Counted from the first letter of the stretch, positions 34,584 to 46,928 are shown. The stretch: DNA of 64,000 nucleotides from Mammaliicoccus sp. Dog046 (GCF_034039665.1 NZ_CP120131.1:708206-772205); one strand, 5' to 3'. Notes: a model not told the origin generated them from the sequence alone. Program-made: numbers and translations.

Positions 34584-35849
34584 TTAAATAAGTAATGAAT
34601 AAAGCATCTTATTTTGATTAATATAAATATATTTAGGATCGAATTCACTCACGTTTTTATAAAGCTGATCGATATCATTATGATCTTTTAGTTGAATACC
34701 AATGATAACTGATCCAGTGTTTTGACTAGATTTTTTTAAGTATTCAAACTTAGTTATATCATCATTTGGTCCTAAAACATCATTTACAAATTCGCGAAGT
34801 GCACCTGGTCTTTGTGGAAAGTTTACAATGAAGTAATGCTTCATATCTTCAAACAGTAATGAACGTTCTTCAATTTCTTTCATTCTATTGATGTCATTAT
34901 TACCACCACTGACGATACATACAACATTTTTACCTTTAATTTCATTCTTATAATGATTTAAGGCACTTACACTTAATGCACCAGCTGGTTCAGCAATAAT
35001 TGCTTGTTTAGAATACATATCTAAAATAGTACTACAAACTTCACCTTCATCTACTGCAACAAAATCATCAACAATATTTTTAGAAATATCAAAAGTTAAT
35101 TGTCCTACACGACCTACAGAAGCACCGTCTACAAATTTATCAATATCAGTTAATGTGACGATTTTATTTGCTTTAACTGACTGAGCCATACTACTAGCGC
35201 CTAGAGGTTCTACACCAATTACTTGAGTTTCAGGCATTTTATCTTTTAAGTAAGTTCCAACCCCTGAAATTAAACCTCCACCGCCAATTGCAGCGAAACA
35301 ATAATCAAATGTAATGTTTTCTTCTGTCGCAAAATCAACCATTTCTTTAGCAATAGTACCTTGACCAGCAATTGTATTGATATTATCAAATGGATCAATA
35401 AAGCTTAATCCAAATTGTTCTGTATATTCCAATGCATGTTTAAGGCAATCATCAAAAGTATCACCAATGAGTTCGATTTGAACAAATGCTCCACCAAAAA
35501 ATTTAACTTGATTTATCTTCTGAGCAGGGGTAGTTACTGGCATAAAGATAACAGCTTTGATTGCTAATTGTTTTGCTGTAAAAGCAACACCTTGAGCATG
35601 GTTACCCGCACTTGCACAACTTACACCGTTAGCGCGTTCTTCATCTGTTAATTGATTAATAGCATAACATGCACCACGGAGTTTAAATGATCTAACCCAT
35701 TGTAGATCTTCTCTTTTTAAATAGACGTTACAGTCATATTTTTGTGATAAATACATATCTTTTTCTAAAGGGGTTTGTTTAACAGTATCTTTTAATTTTA
35801 AAAATGCTTCTTCGATATCTTCAGCATTTAAACGTGTTTTTAAGGTCAT
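34584..35849 (-). CDS. ilvA: Threonine ammonia-lyase (threonine deaminase)
   Basis: Converts threonine to 2-oxobutanoate, the first step to isoleucine. The 421-residue PLP enzyme has the Schiff-base Lys in [11 protein letters not shown] (about residue 58), the phosphate-binding GGGGLISG-like loop ([16 protein letters not shown], about 188) and a single C-terminal ACT-like regulatory domain (about 335-421; [17 protein letters not shown]) for feedback control. It is the last gene of the branched-chain operon, with a ribosome site AGGAG. Confidence 0.95.
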   Translation of the reverse strand: MTLKTRLNAEDIEEAFLKLKDTVKQTPLEKDMYLSQKYDCNVYLKREDLQWVRSFKLRGACYAINQLTDEERANGVSCASAGNHAQGVAFTAKQLAIKAVIFMPVTTPAQKINQVKFFGGAFVQIELIGDTFDDCLKHALEYTEQFGLSFIDPFDNINTIAGQGTIAKEMVDFATEENITFDYCFAAIGGGGLISGVGTYLKDKMPETQVIGVEPLGASSMAQSVKANKIVTLTDIDKFVDGASVGRVGQLTFDISKNIVDDFVAVDEGEVCSTILDMYSKQAIIAEPAGALSVSALNHYKNEIKGKNVVCIVSGGNNDINRMKEIEERSLLFEDMKHYFIVNFPQRPGALREFVNDVLGPNDDITKFEYLKKSSQNTGSVIIGIQLKDHNDIDQLYKNVSEFDPKYIYINQNKMLYSLLI

Positions 35850-35864
35850 TCTATCACTCCTAAA

Positions 35865-36434
35865 TTAGTTGTGCATTTTTTCGTAATTACTGATTTGTTC
35901 CTCGTAAGTTAATGTAATAGCAATATCATCTAATCCATTAACGAGTTTATTTTTCCATGTTGCATCTATATCAAAGTGATATGTTGCTTCTGGGGTTTTA
36001 ATTTGTTGATTTGGTAAATCAATTGTAATTTCAGAATGTTGTGCAATAGCTTCTCTATCGTCTTTATTTTCAATTACGATAGGCAACATTCCATTTTTTG
36101 TACAGTTCATATAGAAGATATCACTGAAACTACCAGCAATAATAATAGTGAAACCAAAGTCTTTAAGTGCCCATGCAGCATGTTCTCTAGAAGAACCACA
36201 ACCAAAGTTATCACCAGAAATTAAGATACTTGCACCTTTGTATTCTGGTTTATTCAAATTGAATTCTGGGTTATCAGAACCATCTTCAAGATAACGCCAT
36301 TCATCAAATAGAAATGGTCCGAAACCTGTTTTAGAAATACGTTTCAAAAATGCTTTAGGTATAATTTGGTCTGTATCAATATTATCATTGAGTAGGGGAA
36401 CAGTCTTACCTTGGAAAGTTGTAATTGGTTCCAT
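35865..36434 (-). CDS. leuD: 3-isopropylmalate dehydratase small subunit
   Basis: Pairs with LeuC to isomerise 2-isopropylmalate to 3-isopropylmalate. The 189-residue swivel domain contains [27 protein letters not shown] (about 77) and YEEQISNYE near the end. Its ATG directly follows the leuC stop (TAAATG), so the subunits are translationally coupled. Confidence 0.96.
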   Translation of the reverse strand: MEPITTFQGKTVPLLNDNIDTDQIIPKAFLKRISKTGFGPFLFDEWRYLEDGSDNPEFNLNKPEYKGASILISGDNFGCGSSREHAAWALKDFGFTIIIAGSFSDIFYMNCTKNGMLPIVIENKDDREAIAQHSEITIDLPNQQIKTPEATYHFDIDATWKNKLVNGLDDIAITLTYEEQISNYEKMHN

Positions 36435-37808
36435 TTAGATAACCACCTTTCTAGTATCTACAAATCTACCGTTGATTGCTGCAGCGGCAGCCATTGCTGG
36501 TGAAACAAGATGTGTACGTGCGCCTTTACCTTGTCTACCTTCAAAGTTACGGTTACTTGTAGAAGCACAGTGTACACCATTTGGAACTTGGTCAGGATTC
36601 ATACCTAGACACATAGAACAACCTGGTTCACGCCAATCAAATCCTGCATCTTTGAAAATTTTATCTAGTCCTAATGCTTCTGCTTGATTCTTTACACTTC
36701 TAGATCCAGGTACAACAATTGCTGTAATATCTTGGTGTACTTTATGACCATCTACAATTTTACTTGCTTCAATTAAATCTGAAAGTCTTGCATTTGTACA
36801 TGATCCTAAGAAAACATAACCTAGAGGGATATCTCTCGCTGTTTGTCCTGGTTGAAGTCCCATGTAATTATATGCTCTTTCATCATTGATATCTTTAATT
36901 TCTGGGAATGGGGTATTAAAATTAACTCCCATTTCAGGGCTTGTTCCCCAAGTAACTTGAGGTTCTAACTCGTTTACATCTACTTGAATGACTTTATCAT
37001 AAGTAGCATCTTCGTCTGAATAAAGAGTTTTCCAATCTTCAATACTTTCTTCAAAGTGCTCAGGTTGATATTCACGACCTTTAACATATTCAAAAGTTGT
37101 TTCATCTGGTTTCATCATGCCGTATTTAGCACCGGCTTCAATAGCCATATTACAAATGGTCATACGCTCATCCATTGTCATATTAGAAATGGCTTCACCT
37201 GCAAATTCTAGAGCGTATCCAGAACCAAAATCAACGCCATACTGATTAATCAAGTAAAGAATGATGTCTTTAGCGTAAACACCAGTAGGTAAAGTACCAT
37301 CTACTTGTATTTTTAAGTTTTTCGGCTTTGTTTGCCAAAGTGTTTGTGTTGCGAAGACATGTTCTACTTCGCTTGTACCAATTCCAAATGCAATAGCACC
37401 AAATGCACCGTGTGTAGCAGTGTGTGAATCACCACATACAATCGTCTTACCTGGTTGTGTTAATCCAGTTTCTGGACCAACCATGTGTACGATACCTTGT
37501 TCATCAGAACCCATATCAAATAACTTTACACCAAATGCTTCACAGTTCTTTTGCAAAGCATTAATCTGTTTATTAGCAACTTCATCTCTAATATTGAATA
37601 TATCAATTGTAGGTACATTATGATCTAATGTACCAAAAGTTCGGTCAGGTCTTCTCACTTTTCTGTTTTGCAATCTTAAGCCTTCGAAAGCCTGAGGAGA
37701 TGTAACTTCATGGATGAGGTGTAAGTCGATATATAATAATTGGGGTTCACCTTCTTTGCCAGCTATAATATGTCGATTCCATACTTTATCAAATAATGTT
37801 TGTGCCAT
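36435..37808 (-). CDS. leuC: 3-isopropylmalate dehydratase large subunit
   Basis: Catalytic [4Fe-4S] subunit of isopropylmalate isomerase. The 457-residue aconitase-family protein has [20 protein letters not shown] (about 135) and the cluster cysteines in [14 protein letters not shown] (about 347) and [10 protein letters not shown] (about 407). It starts 12 nt after the leuB stop and abuts leuD. Confidence 0.97.
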   Translation of the reverse strand: MAQTLFDKVWNRHIIAGKEGEPQLLYIDLHLIHEVTSPQAFEGLRLQNRKVRRPDRTFGTLDHNVPTIDIFNIRDEVANKQINALQKNCEAFGVKLFDMGSDEQGIVHMVGPETGLTQPGKTIVCGDSHTATHGAFGAIAFGIGTSEVEHVFATQTLWQTKPKNLKIQVDGTLPTGVYAKDIILYLINQYGVDFGSGYALEFAGEAISNMTMDERMTICNMAIEAGAKYGMMKPDETTFEYVKGREYQPEHFEESIEDWKTLYSDEDATYDKVIQVDVNELEPQVTWGTSPEMGVNFNTPFPEIKDINDERAYNYMGLQPGQTARDIPLGYVFLGSCTNARLSDLIEASKIVDGHKVHQDITAIVVPGSRSVKNQAEALGLDKIFKDAGFDWREPGCSMCLGMNPDQVPNGVHCASTSNRNFEGRQGKGARTHLVSPAMAAAAAINGRFVDTRKVVI

Positions 37809-37820
37809 GTGTTTTCCTCC

Positions 37821-38861
37821 TTATATTGATTTTTTAATTGCTTCGAAGACTTCAGACGTACTATTATTTCCACCTAAATCTTTAGTTGCAATACCTTGTT
37901 GAATTGTACTAAAAACGATATCTTCCAAATGTTGTGCACATTCAGGTTGATTGAAACTTTCTCTGATACACATTGCTAAAGATAAAAGCATTCCACTTGG
38001 ATTAGCTTTGTTTTGTCCAGCAATATCAGGAGCAGAACCGTGTATAGGTTCATATAGACTAGGTCCATTTTCTCCAAAACTTGCAGAAGGGGATAAACCT
38101 AATGATCCTGGTATAACAGATGCTTCATCACTTAATATATCTCCAAATAAATTTTCTGTAACAATGACGTCAAATTGCTTTGGATTTGTTATTAAATGCA
38201 TACTACAAGCGTCTACAAGTAAATGTTTTAATTCAACTTCAGGATACTCCTTAGAAACTTGTTCTAAAGTTTGTCTCCATAATTTTGAAGAACTAAGTAC
38301 ATTTTCTTTATCAACAGATGTAACTAATTTATTTCGCTTTGCAGCTAATTTAAAAGCAACATGCGCAATACGTGATATTTCTTCTTGAGAATAAGTTAAA
38401 GTATCTACAGCTTGTTCGTCATTGAAATATTTTGGTTCACCAAAGTACAAACCTCCAGTTAATTCACGAACGATGATTAAATCTGTATCTTTAACAATAT
38501 TTTCTTTTAGTGGTGAAAGATGCGCTGTTGATGGTGTTACGATTGTAGGTCTAATATTTGCAAATAAATTTAATGCTTTTCTAATACCTAGTAAACCATG
38601 TTCAGGTCTGTTCTTTGGATCTGTCCATTTAGGTCCACCGACAGCACCTAATAAAATAGCATCACTATTTTTACATGATTCTAAAGTATCTGGAGGTAAA
38701 GGCTCGCCATGTTTATCAATGGCGATACCTCCAAAATCTTTAGTAACTAGTTCATAAGTAAAATCATATTTCTTTGAAAGTAATTCTAGTACTTCTAAAC
38801 TACCTGTTAATATCTCTGGGCCGATACCATCACCGGGTAGGGCAGTGATTTTGTATGTCAT
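37821..38861 (-). CDS. leuB: 3-isopropylmalate dehydrogenase
   Basis: Oxidatively decarboxylates 3-isopropylmalate to 2-oxoisocaproate with NAD. The 346-residue protein begins [13 protein letters not shown] and shows [11 protein letters not shown], the catalytic Lys/Asp region [24 protein letters not shown], and the NAD-binding [15 protein letters not shown]. It overlaps leuA by 4 nt (ATGA). Confidence 0.97.
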   Translation of the reverse strand: MTYKITALPGDGIGPEILTGSLEVLELLSKKYDFTYELVTKDFGGIAIDKHGEPLPPDTLESCKNSDAILLGAVGGPKWTDPKNRPEHGLLGIRKALNLFANIRPTIVTPSTAHLSPLKENIVKDTDLIIVRELTGGLYFGEPKYFNDEQAVDTLTYSQEEISRIAHVAFKLAAKRNKLVTSVDKENVLSSSKLWRQTLEQVSKEYPEVELKHLLVDACSMHLITNPKQFDVIVTENLFGDILSDEASVIPGSLGLSPSASFGENGPSLYEPIHGSAPDIAGQNKANPSGMLLSLAMCIRESFNQPECAQHLEDIVFSTIQQGIATKDLGGNNSTSEVFEAIKKSI

Positions 38862-40390
38862 GACTTTACGCCTTCCTTCACTCTGTTTTCGCTATATTTA
38901 GCATGTGCCTCTACATATGCCTTACATGATGCATATAAAATATCATAATCAATACCAATACCAGTAAAGGTTTCATCTCCAAAATCAACTTGAACATGTA
39001 CTTCTGCTTGAGCATCCGTACCTTCAGTAATGGATTCAATACGATAGATTTGTAATTCAGGTTCATAATCAAAGATACGGTCAATCGCATTATATATAGA
39101 GATGATAGAACCAGAACCTATAGATGAGTCTTGATAAGTACGTCCATCTTTATCTTCAATGACGACTACTGCACTTTGTAAACCATTGGATACAAACTGT
39201 AATTGTAGGGCATTAACTTTATAATAAGCATTTTCTTCGTGTTCACTACCTTGTAGAATGGCGTGTATATCACGATCGGTTACTTGTTTTTTCTTATCTG
39301 CAACTGATTTGAATTGTTTAAACACTTCAACTTGTTCGTCAGGTGATAAATCATAACCAAGTTCAGTTAATTTTTCATTAAATGCATGTTTACCAGAAAG
39401 TTTTCCTAGTGGGAGTGCATTCTTTTTCACACCGACGAGTTGTGGTGTCATAATTTCGTATGTTTCAGGATTTTTCAGTATGCCATCTTGATGAATGCCA
39501 GACTCATGACTAAATGCATTCTGTCCGACAATTGCTTTGTTTCTTGGAACACGTAATCCAGAATATCTACTCACCATATCACTCATATTTTTAGTTTCAG
39601 ATAAGTTGATATTAGTAGATAGGTCATAATGATCTTGACGAACGTGAAGTGCAAGTGCAATTTCTTCTAAAGCAGTATTACCCGCACGCTCACCAATACC
39701 ATTAATTGCACCTTCAACTCTACGCGCGCCATTTTCAAAAGCAGCAAGACTATTTGCGACTGCTAATCCTAAATCATCATGGCAGTGGGAACTATAGATG
39801 ACTTCATGATCACTTGTAACAGTTTCAGTTAAAGTCTTAAAGAGTTGACCATATTCTGACGGATAAGAATAACCTACAGTATCCGGAATATTGATAATAT
39901 CTGCACCAGCATCAACAGCTGTTTGAACAGCTTTAATTAAAAATGGAAGAGGTGTTCGTGTTGCATCTTCCGGTGAAAATTGTACTTTATCAAAAATTGA
40001 TTTAGCATAAGTTACATTTTCAGTGATAGATGCTAATACTTCATCTTCTGTCATTTTTAATTTAAATTCTAAATGAATAGGGCTAGTTGCTAAGAAAATA
40101 TGAATTTGTCTATGTTGTGCATCTTTTGTAGATTCATGAACGGCATCAATGTCAGACTTTTTACATCTAGCTAAACCACAAACTGCAGTCGTTGTTAATG
40201 CTTGTGCAATACTTTCTACAGATTTGAAGCTACCTTCACTTGAAGCAGGGAACCCTGCTTCAATTACATCAACGCCCCATTTTTCTAATTGTTTAGCAAT
40301 TTTGAGACGTTCATCAAATGAAAAGTTAACCCCCGGTGTTTGCTCTCCATCTCTTAGCGTTGTATCGAATATTTGAATATGATCTGACAT
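38858..40390 (-). CDS. leuA: 2-isopropylmalate synthase
   Basis: Condenses 2-oxoisovalerate with acetyl-CoA, committing carbon to leucine. The 510-residue protein has the TIM-barrel signature [16 protein letters not shown] (about 9), [15 protein letters not shown] (about 201, metal ligands), and a C-terminal LeuA dimer/allosteric domain (about 370-500) for leucine feedback. The ATG follows AGGAG. It overlaps leuB. Confidence 0.97.
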   Translation of the reverse strand: MSDHIQIFDTTLRDGEQTPGVNFSFDERLKIAKQLEKWGVDVIEAGFPASSEGSFKSVESIAQALTTTAVCGLARCKKSDIDAVHESTKDAQHRQIHIFLATSPIHLEFKLKMTEDEVLASITENVTYAKSIFDKVQFSPEDATRTPLPFLIKAVQTAVDAGADIINIPDTVGYSYPSEYGQLFKTLTETVTSDHEVIYSSHCHDDLGLAVANSLAAFENGARRVEGAINGIGERAGNTALEEIALALHVRQDHYDLSTNINLSETKNMSDMVSRYSGLRVPRNKAIVGQNAFSHESGIHQDGILKNPETYEIMTPQLVGVKKNALPLGKLSGKHAFNEKLTELGYDLSPDEQVEVFKQFKSVADKKKQVTDRDIHAILQGSEHEENAYYKVNALQLQFVSNGLQSAVVVIEDKDGRTYQDSSIGSGSIISIYNAIDRIFDYEPELQIYRIESITEGTDAQAEVHVQVDFGDETFTGIGIDYDILYASCKAYVEAHAKYSENRVKEGVKS

Positions 40391-40419
40391 AATAATCCTC
40401 TCCTTAAGTTCTAACTTGT

Positions 40420-41457
<1,038 letters not shown>

Positions 41458-41466
41458 TTAGTTTAT

Positions 41467-41940
41467 TTATAATAATCCTGCAGAACCTGTTCGTGACACT
41501 TGTGTCACGGGATATATTTTTAAATCATCCAATAGATTTTCTATTGTTTGATGGGTTCCAAACGCTTGTAAATATATATGATCTTCAACATCTTTTAAAA
41601 TTGTGAGTTGATTTTCATATGGTTTAATTAATTTTTCAAAAGATTTAAAGTCAGTAGGGTGACCTAACTTAATGAGTATGAGCTCTCTATTGAAAATATT
41701 TGTTTCAGTTATATCTAATGCAGAAATAACATTCACTTGTTTCTCTAATTGCTTAATGATTGTTTCTGAACTACTTTCTTCTTGAACGTCGACAATAAAT
41801 GTTACGTTAGAAATACCTTCAGTTTCAGTAGGCGTCGCTGAAAGAGAAACAATGTTGTATTGTCTTCTTACAAAGATACTTGTAAGTCTGTTGAGTGTAC
41901 CCGCGCGATCGAGTACTTGTGTCTGAATCGTTCTTTTCAT
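41467..41940 (-). CDS. ilvN: Acetolactate synthase small (regulatory) subunit
   Basis: A 157-residue regulatory subunit with an N-terminal ACT domain (about 3-75; DRAGTLNRLTSIFVRRQYNI) for valine/isoleucine feedback and a C-terminal ALS_ss domain (about 80-155). It is full length, whereas the S. aureus protein is, as I recall, only about 84 residues. It overlaps the ilvB stop by 1 nt, so large and small subunits are coupled. Confidence 0.94.
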   Translation of the reverse strand: MKRTIQTQVLDRAGTLNRLTSIFVRRQYNIVSLSATPTETEGISNVTFIVDVQEESSSETIIKQLEKQVNVISALDITETNIFNRELILIKLGHPTDFKSFEKLIKPYENQLTILKDVEDHIYLQAFGTHQTIENLLDDLKIYPVTQVSRTGSAGLL

Positions 41941-43673
41941 TATTCCACGCCCTCCATCTTATAGTTTGGTTGTCCACTTGGAACCATAGGTAGTACTGGT
42001 TCTGAAGGTGAAATTCTAATCTCGATTAGCGCTGGTCCTTTATGGGCAAATGCTTCATCAAGTTTTGATTCTAATTGCTCATTAGAATCAATCATAAATC
42101 CTTTAACGCCGTAACTTTCAGAAAGTTTCATGAAATCAGGTTGTCCTGAAAATACAGAGTGTGAAAAGCGTTGGCTGTAAAACTTATCTTGCCACTGTTT
42201 TACCATGCCTAATGCACCGTTATTGATAAGCACAATCTTGATATCATTGCCAAATTCATTTAGGATTGCCATTTCTTGATTGGTCATTTGGAAACCACCA
42301 TCACCAACAAAGGCAACTACTGTCTTGTCAGGGTATGCGAACTTTGCACCCATAGCAGCTGGAATACCAAAGCCCATTGTTCCTAAACCACCACTTGTAA
42401 CAATTTGACCGTGTGTCTTAAATGGATAATATTGCGCTACCCACATCTGATGTTGTCCAACATCTGTCGCAACAAGTGCATCGCCATTTGTAATTTTTCC
42501 AATATATTCAATGGCCTGTTGGGGTTTAATATAATCATCAGTTGGTTGTTCGTATTTAAATGGGTACGTTGCTTTATTAGAAAGACAATGTTCATACCAA
42601 TCATGATGTGCAATATCATGTGTTTCATATTCAAGTAATGCTTCCAGAGTCACTTTCGCGTCGGCGATAATACCTAAATCTGTAGGGATTATCTTATTGA
42701 TTTCACATGGGTCGATATCGACATGAATCACTTTAGCGTCTTTAGCAAAATCATCGGGATTACTTGCTAAGCGATCATCAAATCTACTACCAAAATTAAT
42801 TAACAAATCACATTCGGTTAAAGCCATATTGCTTGCATACGAACCATGCATGCCACCCATACCTAGGAATAATGGATCAGAGTAGGGGATAGAACCTAAA
42901 CCTAATAACGTGTTTACTACTGGAATTTTGTACTTATTCGCAAATTCTGTAAGTTCTTTAGATGCCTTTGCATGGTTGACACCAGCACCAGCAAGGATAA
43001 TAGGCTTTTCAGCTAATTTAATCATTTGAATCAATTGTTCAATTTCTTTATCTTCAGGGTTCAAATCTAATTGATAACCTGGGAGATCTAACGCTCTAGG
43101 TGAAACTTCAACAGTTTCAAGTACGCCGATATCTTTAGGGAAATCTATTACAACAGGTCCTTTACGTCCAGTTGAAGCAATATGGAACGCTTCGTCAATG
43201 ATTTTTGGAATATCTTTAACATCAGTTACTTGATAGTTATGCTTAGTAATTGGTGTTGTCATTGAAAGTAAATCTGCTTCTTGGAATGCATCTTTACCAA
43301 TACCTGGACGATGAACTTGACCAGTTATTACGATTAAAGGAATTGAGTCACTCATCGCATCTGCAATTCCAGTGATTGTATTCGTTGCTCCTGGACCACT
43401 TGTAACAACAACAACGCCAGGTTTACCAGTTACTCTTGCATATCCTTCAGCTGCATGTACGGCACCTTGTTCATGTCTTGTTAAGATATGAGGCACTTTT
43501 CCTTCATAGAATGCATCATATAATGGAAGAACTGCACCACCAGGATATCCGAAGATATAATCGACTTTTTGATCAATAAACGATTGTACGAGTAGTTCAG
43601 CACCCGTATAAGTTATCGTTTTTTCTTTAGTAGCTTCATCTGGTTCTTTGTATGATTTAGTAGTTAGTGCCAT
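41940..43673 (-). CDS. ilvB: Acetolactate synthase large subunit
   Basis: ThDP- and FAD-dependent condensation of pyruvate to acetolactate or acetohydroxybutyrate. The 577-residue protein shows FGYPGGAVLPLYDAF with the catalytic Glu in LTRHEQGAVHAAEGYAR. The ThDP motif is GDGGFQMTNQEMAILNEFG (about 450), with NNGALGMVKQWQ after it. I use the ATG giving MALTTKSYK, 7-8 nt after AAGGAG; the frame is open 9 nt further. Confidence 0.97.
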   Translation of the reverse strand: MALTTKSYKEPDEATKEKTITYTGAELLVQSFIDQKVDYIFGYPGGAVLPLYDAFYEGKVPHILTRHEQGAVHAAEGYARVTGKPGVVVVTSGPGATNTITGIADAMSDSIPLIVITGQVHRPGIGKDAFQEADLLSMTTPITKHNYQVTDVKDIPKIIDEAFHIASTGRKGPVVIDFPKDIGVLETVEVSPRALDLPGYQLDLNPEDKEIEQLIQMIKLAEKPIILAGAGVNHAKASKELTEFANKYKIPVVNTLLGLGSIPYSDPLFLGMGGMHGSYASNMALTECDLLINFGSRFDDRLASNPDDFAKDAKVIHVDIDPCEINKIIPTDLGIIADAKVTLEALLEYETHDIAHHDWYEHCLSNKATYPFKYEQPTDDYIKPQQAIEYIGKITNGDALVATDVGQHQMWVAQYYPFKTHGQIVTSGGLGTMGFGIPAAMGAKFAYPDKTVVAFVGDGGFQMTNQEMAILNEFGNDIKIVLINNGALGMVKQWQDKFYSQRFSHSVFSGQPDFMKLSESYGVKGFMIDSNEQLESKLDEAFAHKGPALIEIRISPSEPVLPMVPSGQPNYKMEGVE

Positions 43674-43685
43674 GTAAATCACTCC

Positions 43686-45374
43686 TTAAATTAGTTCGTC
43701 TGGTACTTTCAGAATGCCACCTGTATTTGCACTTGTAACAAGGGCAGTATATCTAGCAAGGTAACCCGTTTTAACTTTAGCTTTAAATGGTTCAATGTTT
43801 TGTTTTCTAGCATGTAATTCTGCTTCAGAAACATTGACGTCTAATGTACGTTCAGTTAAATCAATGATGATTTCATCTCCATCTTCTATAAGACCAATAG
43901 GACCTCCAGCAGCAGCTTCTGGTGAAATATGACCAACGGCTACACCACGAGTGGCACCTGAGAAGCGGCCATCAGTGATTAAGGCAACATCTTTACCTAA
44001 TCCACGACCGACGATTGAAGAAGTAGGTGCTAACATTTCTGGCATTCCTGGACCACCTTTTGGACCTTCATAACGTATAACGACGACATGTCCTTCACGT
44101 ACAGTATGGTTGTCAATTGCTTCAACAGCTTCATCATGAGAACTGAAACAAATGGCCTTACCGACAAATTTCTTAATTGAAGGATCTACACCACCGACTT
44201 TAATCGCTGCACCGTCTGGGGCAATATTTCCGAATAACATGGATAAACCGCCCGTTTCTGAGAATGCATTTTCTTTCTTATGAATAACATCAGTATTTAA
44301 AATCTCTCTATCTTGATTATTTTCTCGTAATGTTTTACCTGATACAGTAATACGATCTGGGTGTAATACATTATCCATAGTAAGTAATTCACCGATAATA
44401 GAAGGTACACCACCAGCTTCATGAACATCGTGCATTGAATATGATGAACTTGGCGCGATTTTTGATAGGTAAGGTGTACGTTTCGCAATATCATTAACTC
44501 TATTTAAATCGTATTCGATACCTGCTTCATTGGCTAAAGCTAATGTGTGTAGAACTGTATTTGTAGAACCACCCATTGCCATATCAAGTGCGAAAGCATC
44601 ATCGATAGCATCTTTAGTAATAATATCTTTAGGCTTGATATCTTTTTTAACTAAGTCCATGAGTTTAAATGCTGATTCGCGAATTAATTCTTTTCTTTCA
44701 TCTCCGACTGCGATTGCTGTACCGTTATATGGAAGAGCTAAGCCTAATACTTCCATAAGACAATTCATTGAATTTGCTGTAAACATACCAGCGCATGAAC
44801 CACAAGTAGGGCAAGCATTTTGTTCCATATCTAAGAATTCTTCTTTTGACATTGAACCACTTTTGAATGTACCAACAGCTTCAAACATAGAAGAAAGTGT
44901 TAATGCTTTACCAGTTGCAGATAATCCAGCTTTCATTGGACCACCTGAACAGAAGATAGCAGGTACGTTAGTTCTAACTGATGCTAAAAGCATTCCCGGA
45001 GTAATCTTGTCACAGTTTGGCATGTAGAATACACCGTCAAACCAATGGGCATTGATTACTGTTTCAGCTGCATCTGCAATGACTTCTCTACTAGGTAATG
45101 AGTAGCGCATACCAATGTGTCCCATTGCAATACCATCATCGACACCGATTGTATTAAACTCAAATGGAATACCGCCGGCTTCTCTAATAGCTTCTTTAGC
45201 AATATCTGCTAATTCTCTTAGATGTACATGTCCAGGGACGATATCAATATAAGAGTTACAAATTGCGATAAATGGCTTGTTCATATCTGTAGGGCTTTGG
45301 ATTTGTCCCGTCGCATGTAATAAACTTCTTGCTGGCGCTTGTTGATCACCTTTTTTAATCATGTCACTTCTCAT
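43686..45374 (-). CDS. ilvD: Dihydroxy-acid dehydratase
   Basis: Dehydrates dihydroxyacids to the 2-oxo acids of valine and isoleucine. The 562-residue protein has Fe-S cysteines in [10 protein letters not shown] (about 123) and [17 protein letters not shown] (about 193), plus the C-terminal [11 protein letters not shown]-like motif ([21 protein letters not shown], quoted in part). It is the first structural gene of the operon, preceded by a leader peptide and attenuator. The start follows GAGGAG. Confidence 0.97.
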   Translation of the reverse strand: MRSDMIKKGDQQAPARSLLHATGQIQSPTDMNKPFIAICNSYIDIVPGHVHLRELADIAKEAIREAGGIPFEFNTIGVDDGIAMGHIGMRYSLPSREVIADAAETVINAHWFDGVFYMPNCDKITPGMLLASVRTNVPAIFCSGGPMKAGLSATGKALTLSSMFEAVGTFKSGSMSKEEFLDMEQNACPTCGSCAGMFTANSMNCLMEVLGLALPYNGTAIAVGDERKELIRESAFKLMDLVKKDIKPKDIITKDAIDDAFALDMAMGGSTNTVLHTLALANEAGIEYDLNRVNDIAKRTPYLSKIAPSSSYSMHDVHEAGGVPSIIGELLTMDNVLHPDRITVSGKTLRENNQDREILNTDVIHKKENAFSETGGLSMLFGNIAPDGAAIKVGGVDPSIKKFVGKAICFSSHDEAVEAIDNHTVREGHVVVIRYEGPKGGPGMPEMLAPTSSIVGRGLGKDVALITDGRFSGATRGVAVGHISPEAAAGGPIGLIEDGDEIIIDLTERTLDVNVSEAELHARKQNIEPFKAKVKTGYLARYTALVTSANTGGILKVPDELI

Positions 45375-45390
45375 AATTACACTCCTCTAT

Positions 45391-45433
45391 AAAATAAAAA
45401 AGCAGCCTCCCAATATTAATGGGACGCTGCTTT
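45391..45433 (-). terminator. Attenuator terminator in the ilv-leu leader
   Basis: On the minus strand, AAAGCAGCGTCCCA pairs with TGGGAGGCTGCTTT, followed by a T-rich run, about 20 nt before ilvD. It is positioned to stop transcription when the leader peptide is made efficiently. Confidence 0.85.
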
Positions 45434-45434
45434 C

Positions 45435-45491
45435 AAGTCCCATTCAAGTAGAAATAGGACTTAAACCTGACAGTAAATGAATCAATTACTG
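45435..45491 (-). promoter_or_regulatory. Alternative hairpins of the ilv-leu attenuator
   Basis: Minus-strand stem CAGTAA / TTACTG at 45471-45491 contains the leader stop codon. A second stem AAGTCC / GGACTT at 45435-45462 lies beside the terminator arm and could act as antiterminator. The exact switching partners need RNA folding. Confidence 0.55.
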
Positions 45492-45575
45492 TTGTTCGAG
45501 TCCTTCTGAGCGTAATAAAATTGCTAATATGCCGTATTCGATTGTAGGTTGTTTTGCCGTCATATTGTATTTCAT
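45486..45575 (-). CDS. ilv-leu operon leader peptide (attenuator peptide)
   Basis: A 29-residue open frame with ribosome site AGGAAG at 45583-45588 and 7-nt spacing. The middle reads GILAILLRSEGL: four Leu and three Ile codons, no Val. It is followed by mutually exclusive-looking hairpins and a terminator before ilvD. This matches the leucine-rich attenuator peptide described for S. aureus ilvD. Stalling at Leu/Ile codons should favour read-through when these amino acids are scarce. Confidence 0.88.
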   Translation of the reverse strand: MKYNMTAKQPTIEYGILAILLRSEGLEQQ

Positions 45576-45653
45576 TACAACTCTTCCTTTCTGCTTAAAT
45601 GTGAACTATATTTTTTGTTAAGATTTTTGAATAGTTAAAAAATTTATGTACTT

Positions 45654-45682
45654 AATTTAACGCATAAAATAGAGCATGTCAA
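45654..45682 (-). promoter_or_regulatory. Promoter of the ilv-leu operon
   Basis: On the minus strand, TTGACA at 45677-45682, a 17-bp spacer and TAAATT at 45654-45659, about 80 bp before the leader peptide start. Confidence 0.8.
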
Positions 45683-45694
45683 CAGAAGATTTAG

Positions 45695-45709
45695 AGTTTT
45701 CTAAAAATT
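45695..45709. promoter_or_regulatory. CodY-like box upstream of the ilv-leu promoter
   Basis: AGTTTTCTAAAAATT differs at two positions from the CodY consensus AATTTTCWGAAAATT. It lies 12 bp upstream of the -35. CodY repression of this operon is established in S. aureus. Confidence 0.6.
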
Positions 45710-45820
45710 TAGATAATGAAAGCGTTTTCCTTCGTGAAAAATCATTCGTTACCCAATTTTTTAATTATTTGTTATAATAATTCAGTTAGTTAAAAGAAAA
45801 GTGGAGGAAGGTACCGAAGT

Positions 45821-46282
45821 ATGATTATACAAGTTGAATCACTAGAAACGACGAAAAGAATTGCCGAAAAACTTGCCCAAGTCGTAAGTGAGAATGATGT
45901 TATATTATTAAATGGTGATTTAGGTGCTGGAAAGACAACATTTAGCCAATATTTTGGAAAGGCATTAGGAGTTAAACGAACGATTAACTCACCAACCTTT
46001 AATATCATTAAATCATATAAAGGCAGATTGCCATTCCACCATATGGATTGTTATCGATTAGAACATAGTGATGAGGATTTAGGTTTTGATGAATACTTTA
46101 ATTCAGATGCGGTAACGTTAATTGAATGGAGTACATTTATTCAAGACTATTTACCAGAGGAACGTTTAGAAATTAACATTAAATATATAGAAGAAAATAA
46201 AAGAGTGTTTGAAATTAAGTCAGTTGGACAACATTATAATCAATTAAAGGAAGTGTTAAAAGATGACGACGCTACTGATTGA
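45821..46282 (+). CDS. tsaE: tRNA t6A biosynthesis ATPase
   Basis: ATPase of the TsaB-TsaD-TsaE complex that makes N6-threonylcarbamoyl-adenosine at position 37 of ANN-decoding tRNAs. The 153-residue protein has the P-loop LNGDLGAGKTTFSQYF (about 33), INSPTFNI and HHMDCYRL. The start ATG follows GGAGG. A TATAAT at 45773-45778 may be its -10. It overlaps tsaB by 20 nt. Confidence 0.95.
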   Translation: MIIQVESLETTKRIAEKLAQVVSENDVILLNGDLGAGKTTFSQYFGKALGVKRTINSPTFNIIKSYKGRLPFHHMDCYRLEHSDEDLGFDEYFNSDAVTLIEWSTFIQDYLPEERLEINIKYIEENKRVFEIKSVGQHYNQLKEVLKDDDATD

Positions 46283-46928
46283 TACTTCAAACCAACCATT
46301 AGCTGTATCACTTGTTAAAGATAAAGAAGTACTATTAAACTATCAATCAAATATTAAAAAGAATCATTCATTACAATTGATGCCAGTTATTGAATCAATG
46401 ATGAATGAAGCTGGTATCCAACCTAGTGATTTACAAGAAATTGTTGTTGCAAATGGACCAGGGTCTTATACAGGATTACGTATTGGCATTACTACAGTAA
46501 AGACATTAGCTTATGCGCTTAATATTCCTATTTATGAAGTGTCATCACTTAAAGCACTTGCACATACTGTTTCTAATGATGATAAATGGATTGTTCCTAT
46601 ATTTGATGCGAGACGAGAATTTGTGTTTACAGGCATTTATCAATATCAAGCATCAAAGTTAATAGAAATGAAGGAAGATTGCTATATCTCAATACAAGAA
46701 CTTAAAGAAATTTTAAATGAGCATCAGCAAGATTACGTATTTGTAGGTGTAGATGCATTAAAATTAGCAGAAAAGTTAGAAGGACCTATCGTATCAAACT
46801 TACCAGATGCTTCACTCATGTTTGATTTGAAAGAAAGTCCGGTGTCTAATGTACATGAATTAAAACCACGATATTTAAAATTATCAGAGGCGGAACAAAA
46901 TTGGAAAAACAATCAAAAGAAGCATTAG
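46263..46928 (+). CDS. tsaB: tRNA t6A biosynthesis protein TsaB
   Basis: Scaffold partner of TsaD in t6A synthesis. The 221-residue ASKHA-fold protein begins LLIDTSNQPLAVSLV and has VANGPGSYTGLRIGITTVKTLAY (about 62), the family signature. It overlaps both tsaE (20 nt) and rimI (28 nt), so the modification genes are coupled. Confidence 0.95.
   Translation: MTTLLIDTSNQPLAVSLVKDKEVLLNYQSNIKKNHSLQLMPVIESMMNEAGIQPSDLQEIVVANGPGSYTGLRIGITTVKTLAYALNIPIYEVSSLKALAHTVSNDDKWIVPIFDARREFVFTGIYQYQASKLIEMKEDCYISIQELKEILNEHQQDYVFVGVDALKLAEKLEGPIVSNLPDASLMFDLKESPVSNVHELKPRYLKLSEAEQNWKNNQKKH

Noticed and set aside
37951-38757. Plus-strand frames of 111 and 145 codons opposite leuB
   Set aside because: Codon shadow of leuB; no ribosome sites and no recognisable protein family.
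44530-45027. 165-codon plus-strand frame opposite ilvD
   Set aside because: Antisense shadow of a strongly conserved gene; no ribosome site or family resemblance.
45391-45660. T-box riboswitch upstream of ilvD
   Set aside because: No T-box motif or specifier loop is seen. The leader peptide with Leu/Ile codons explains the terminator better.
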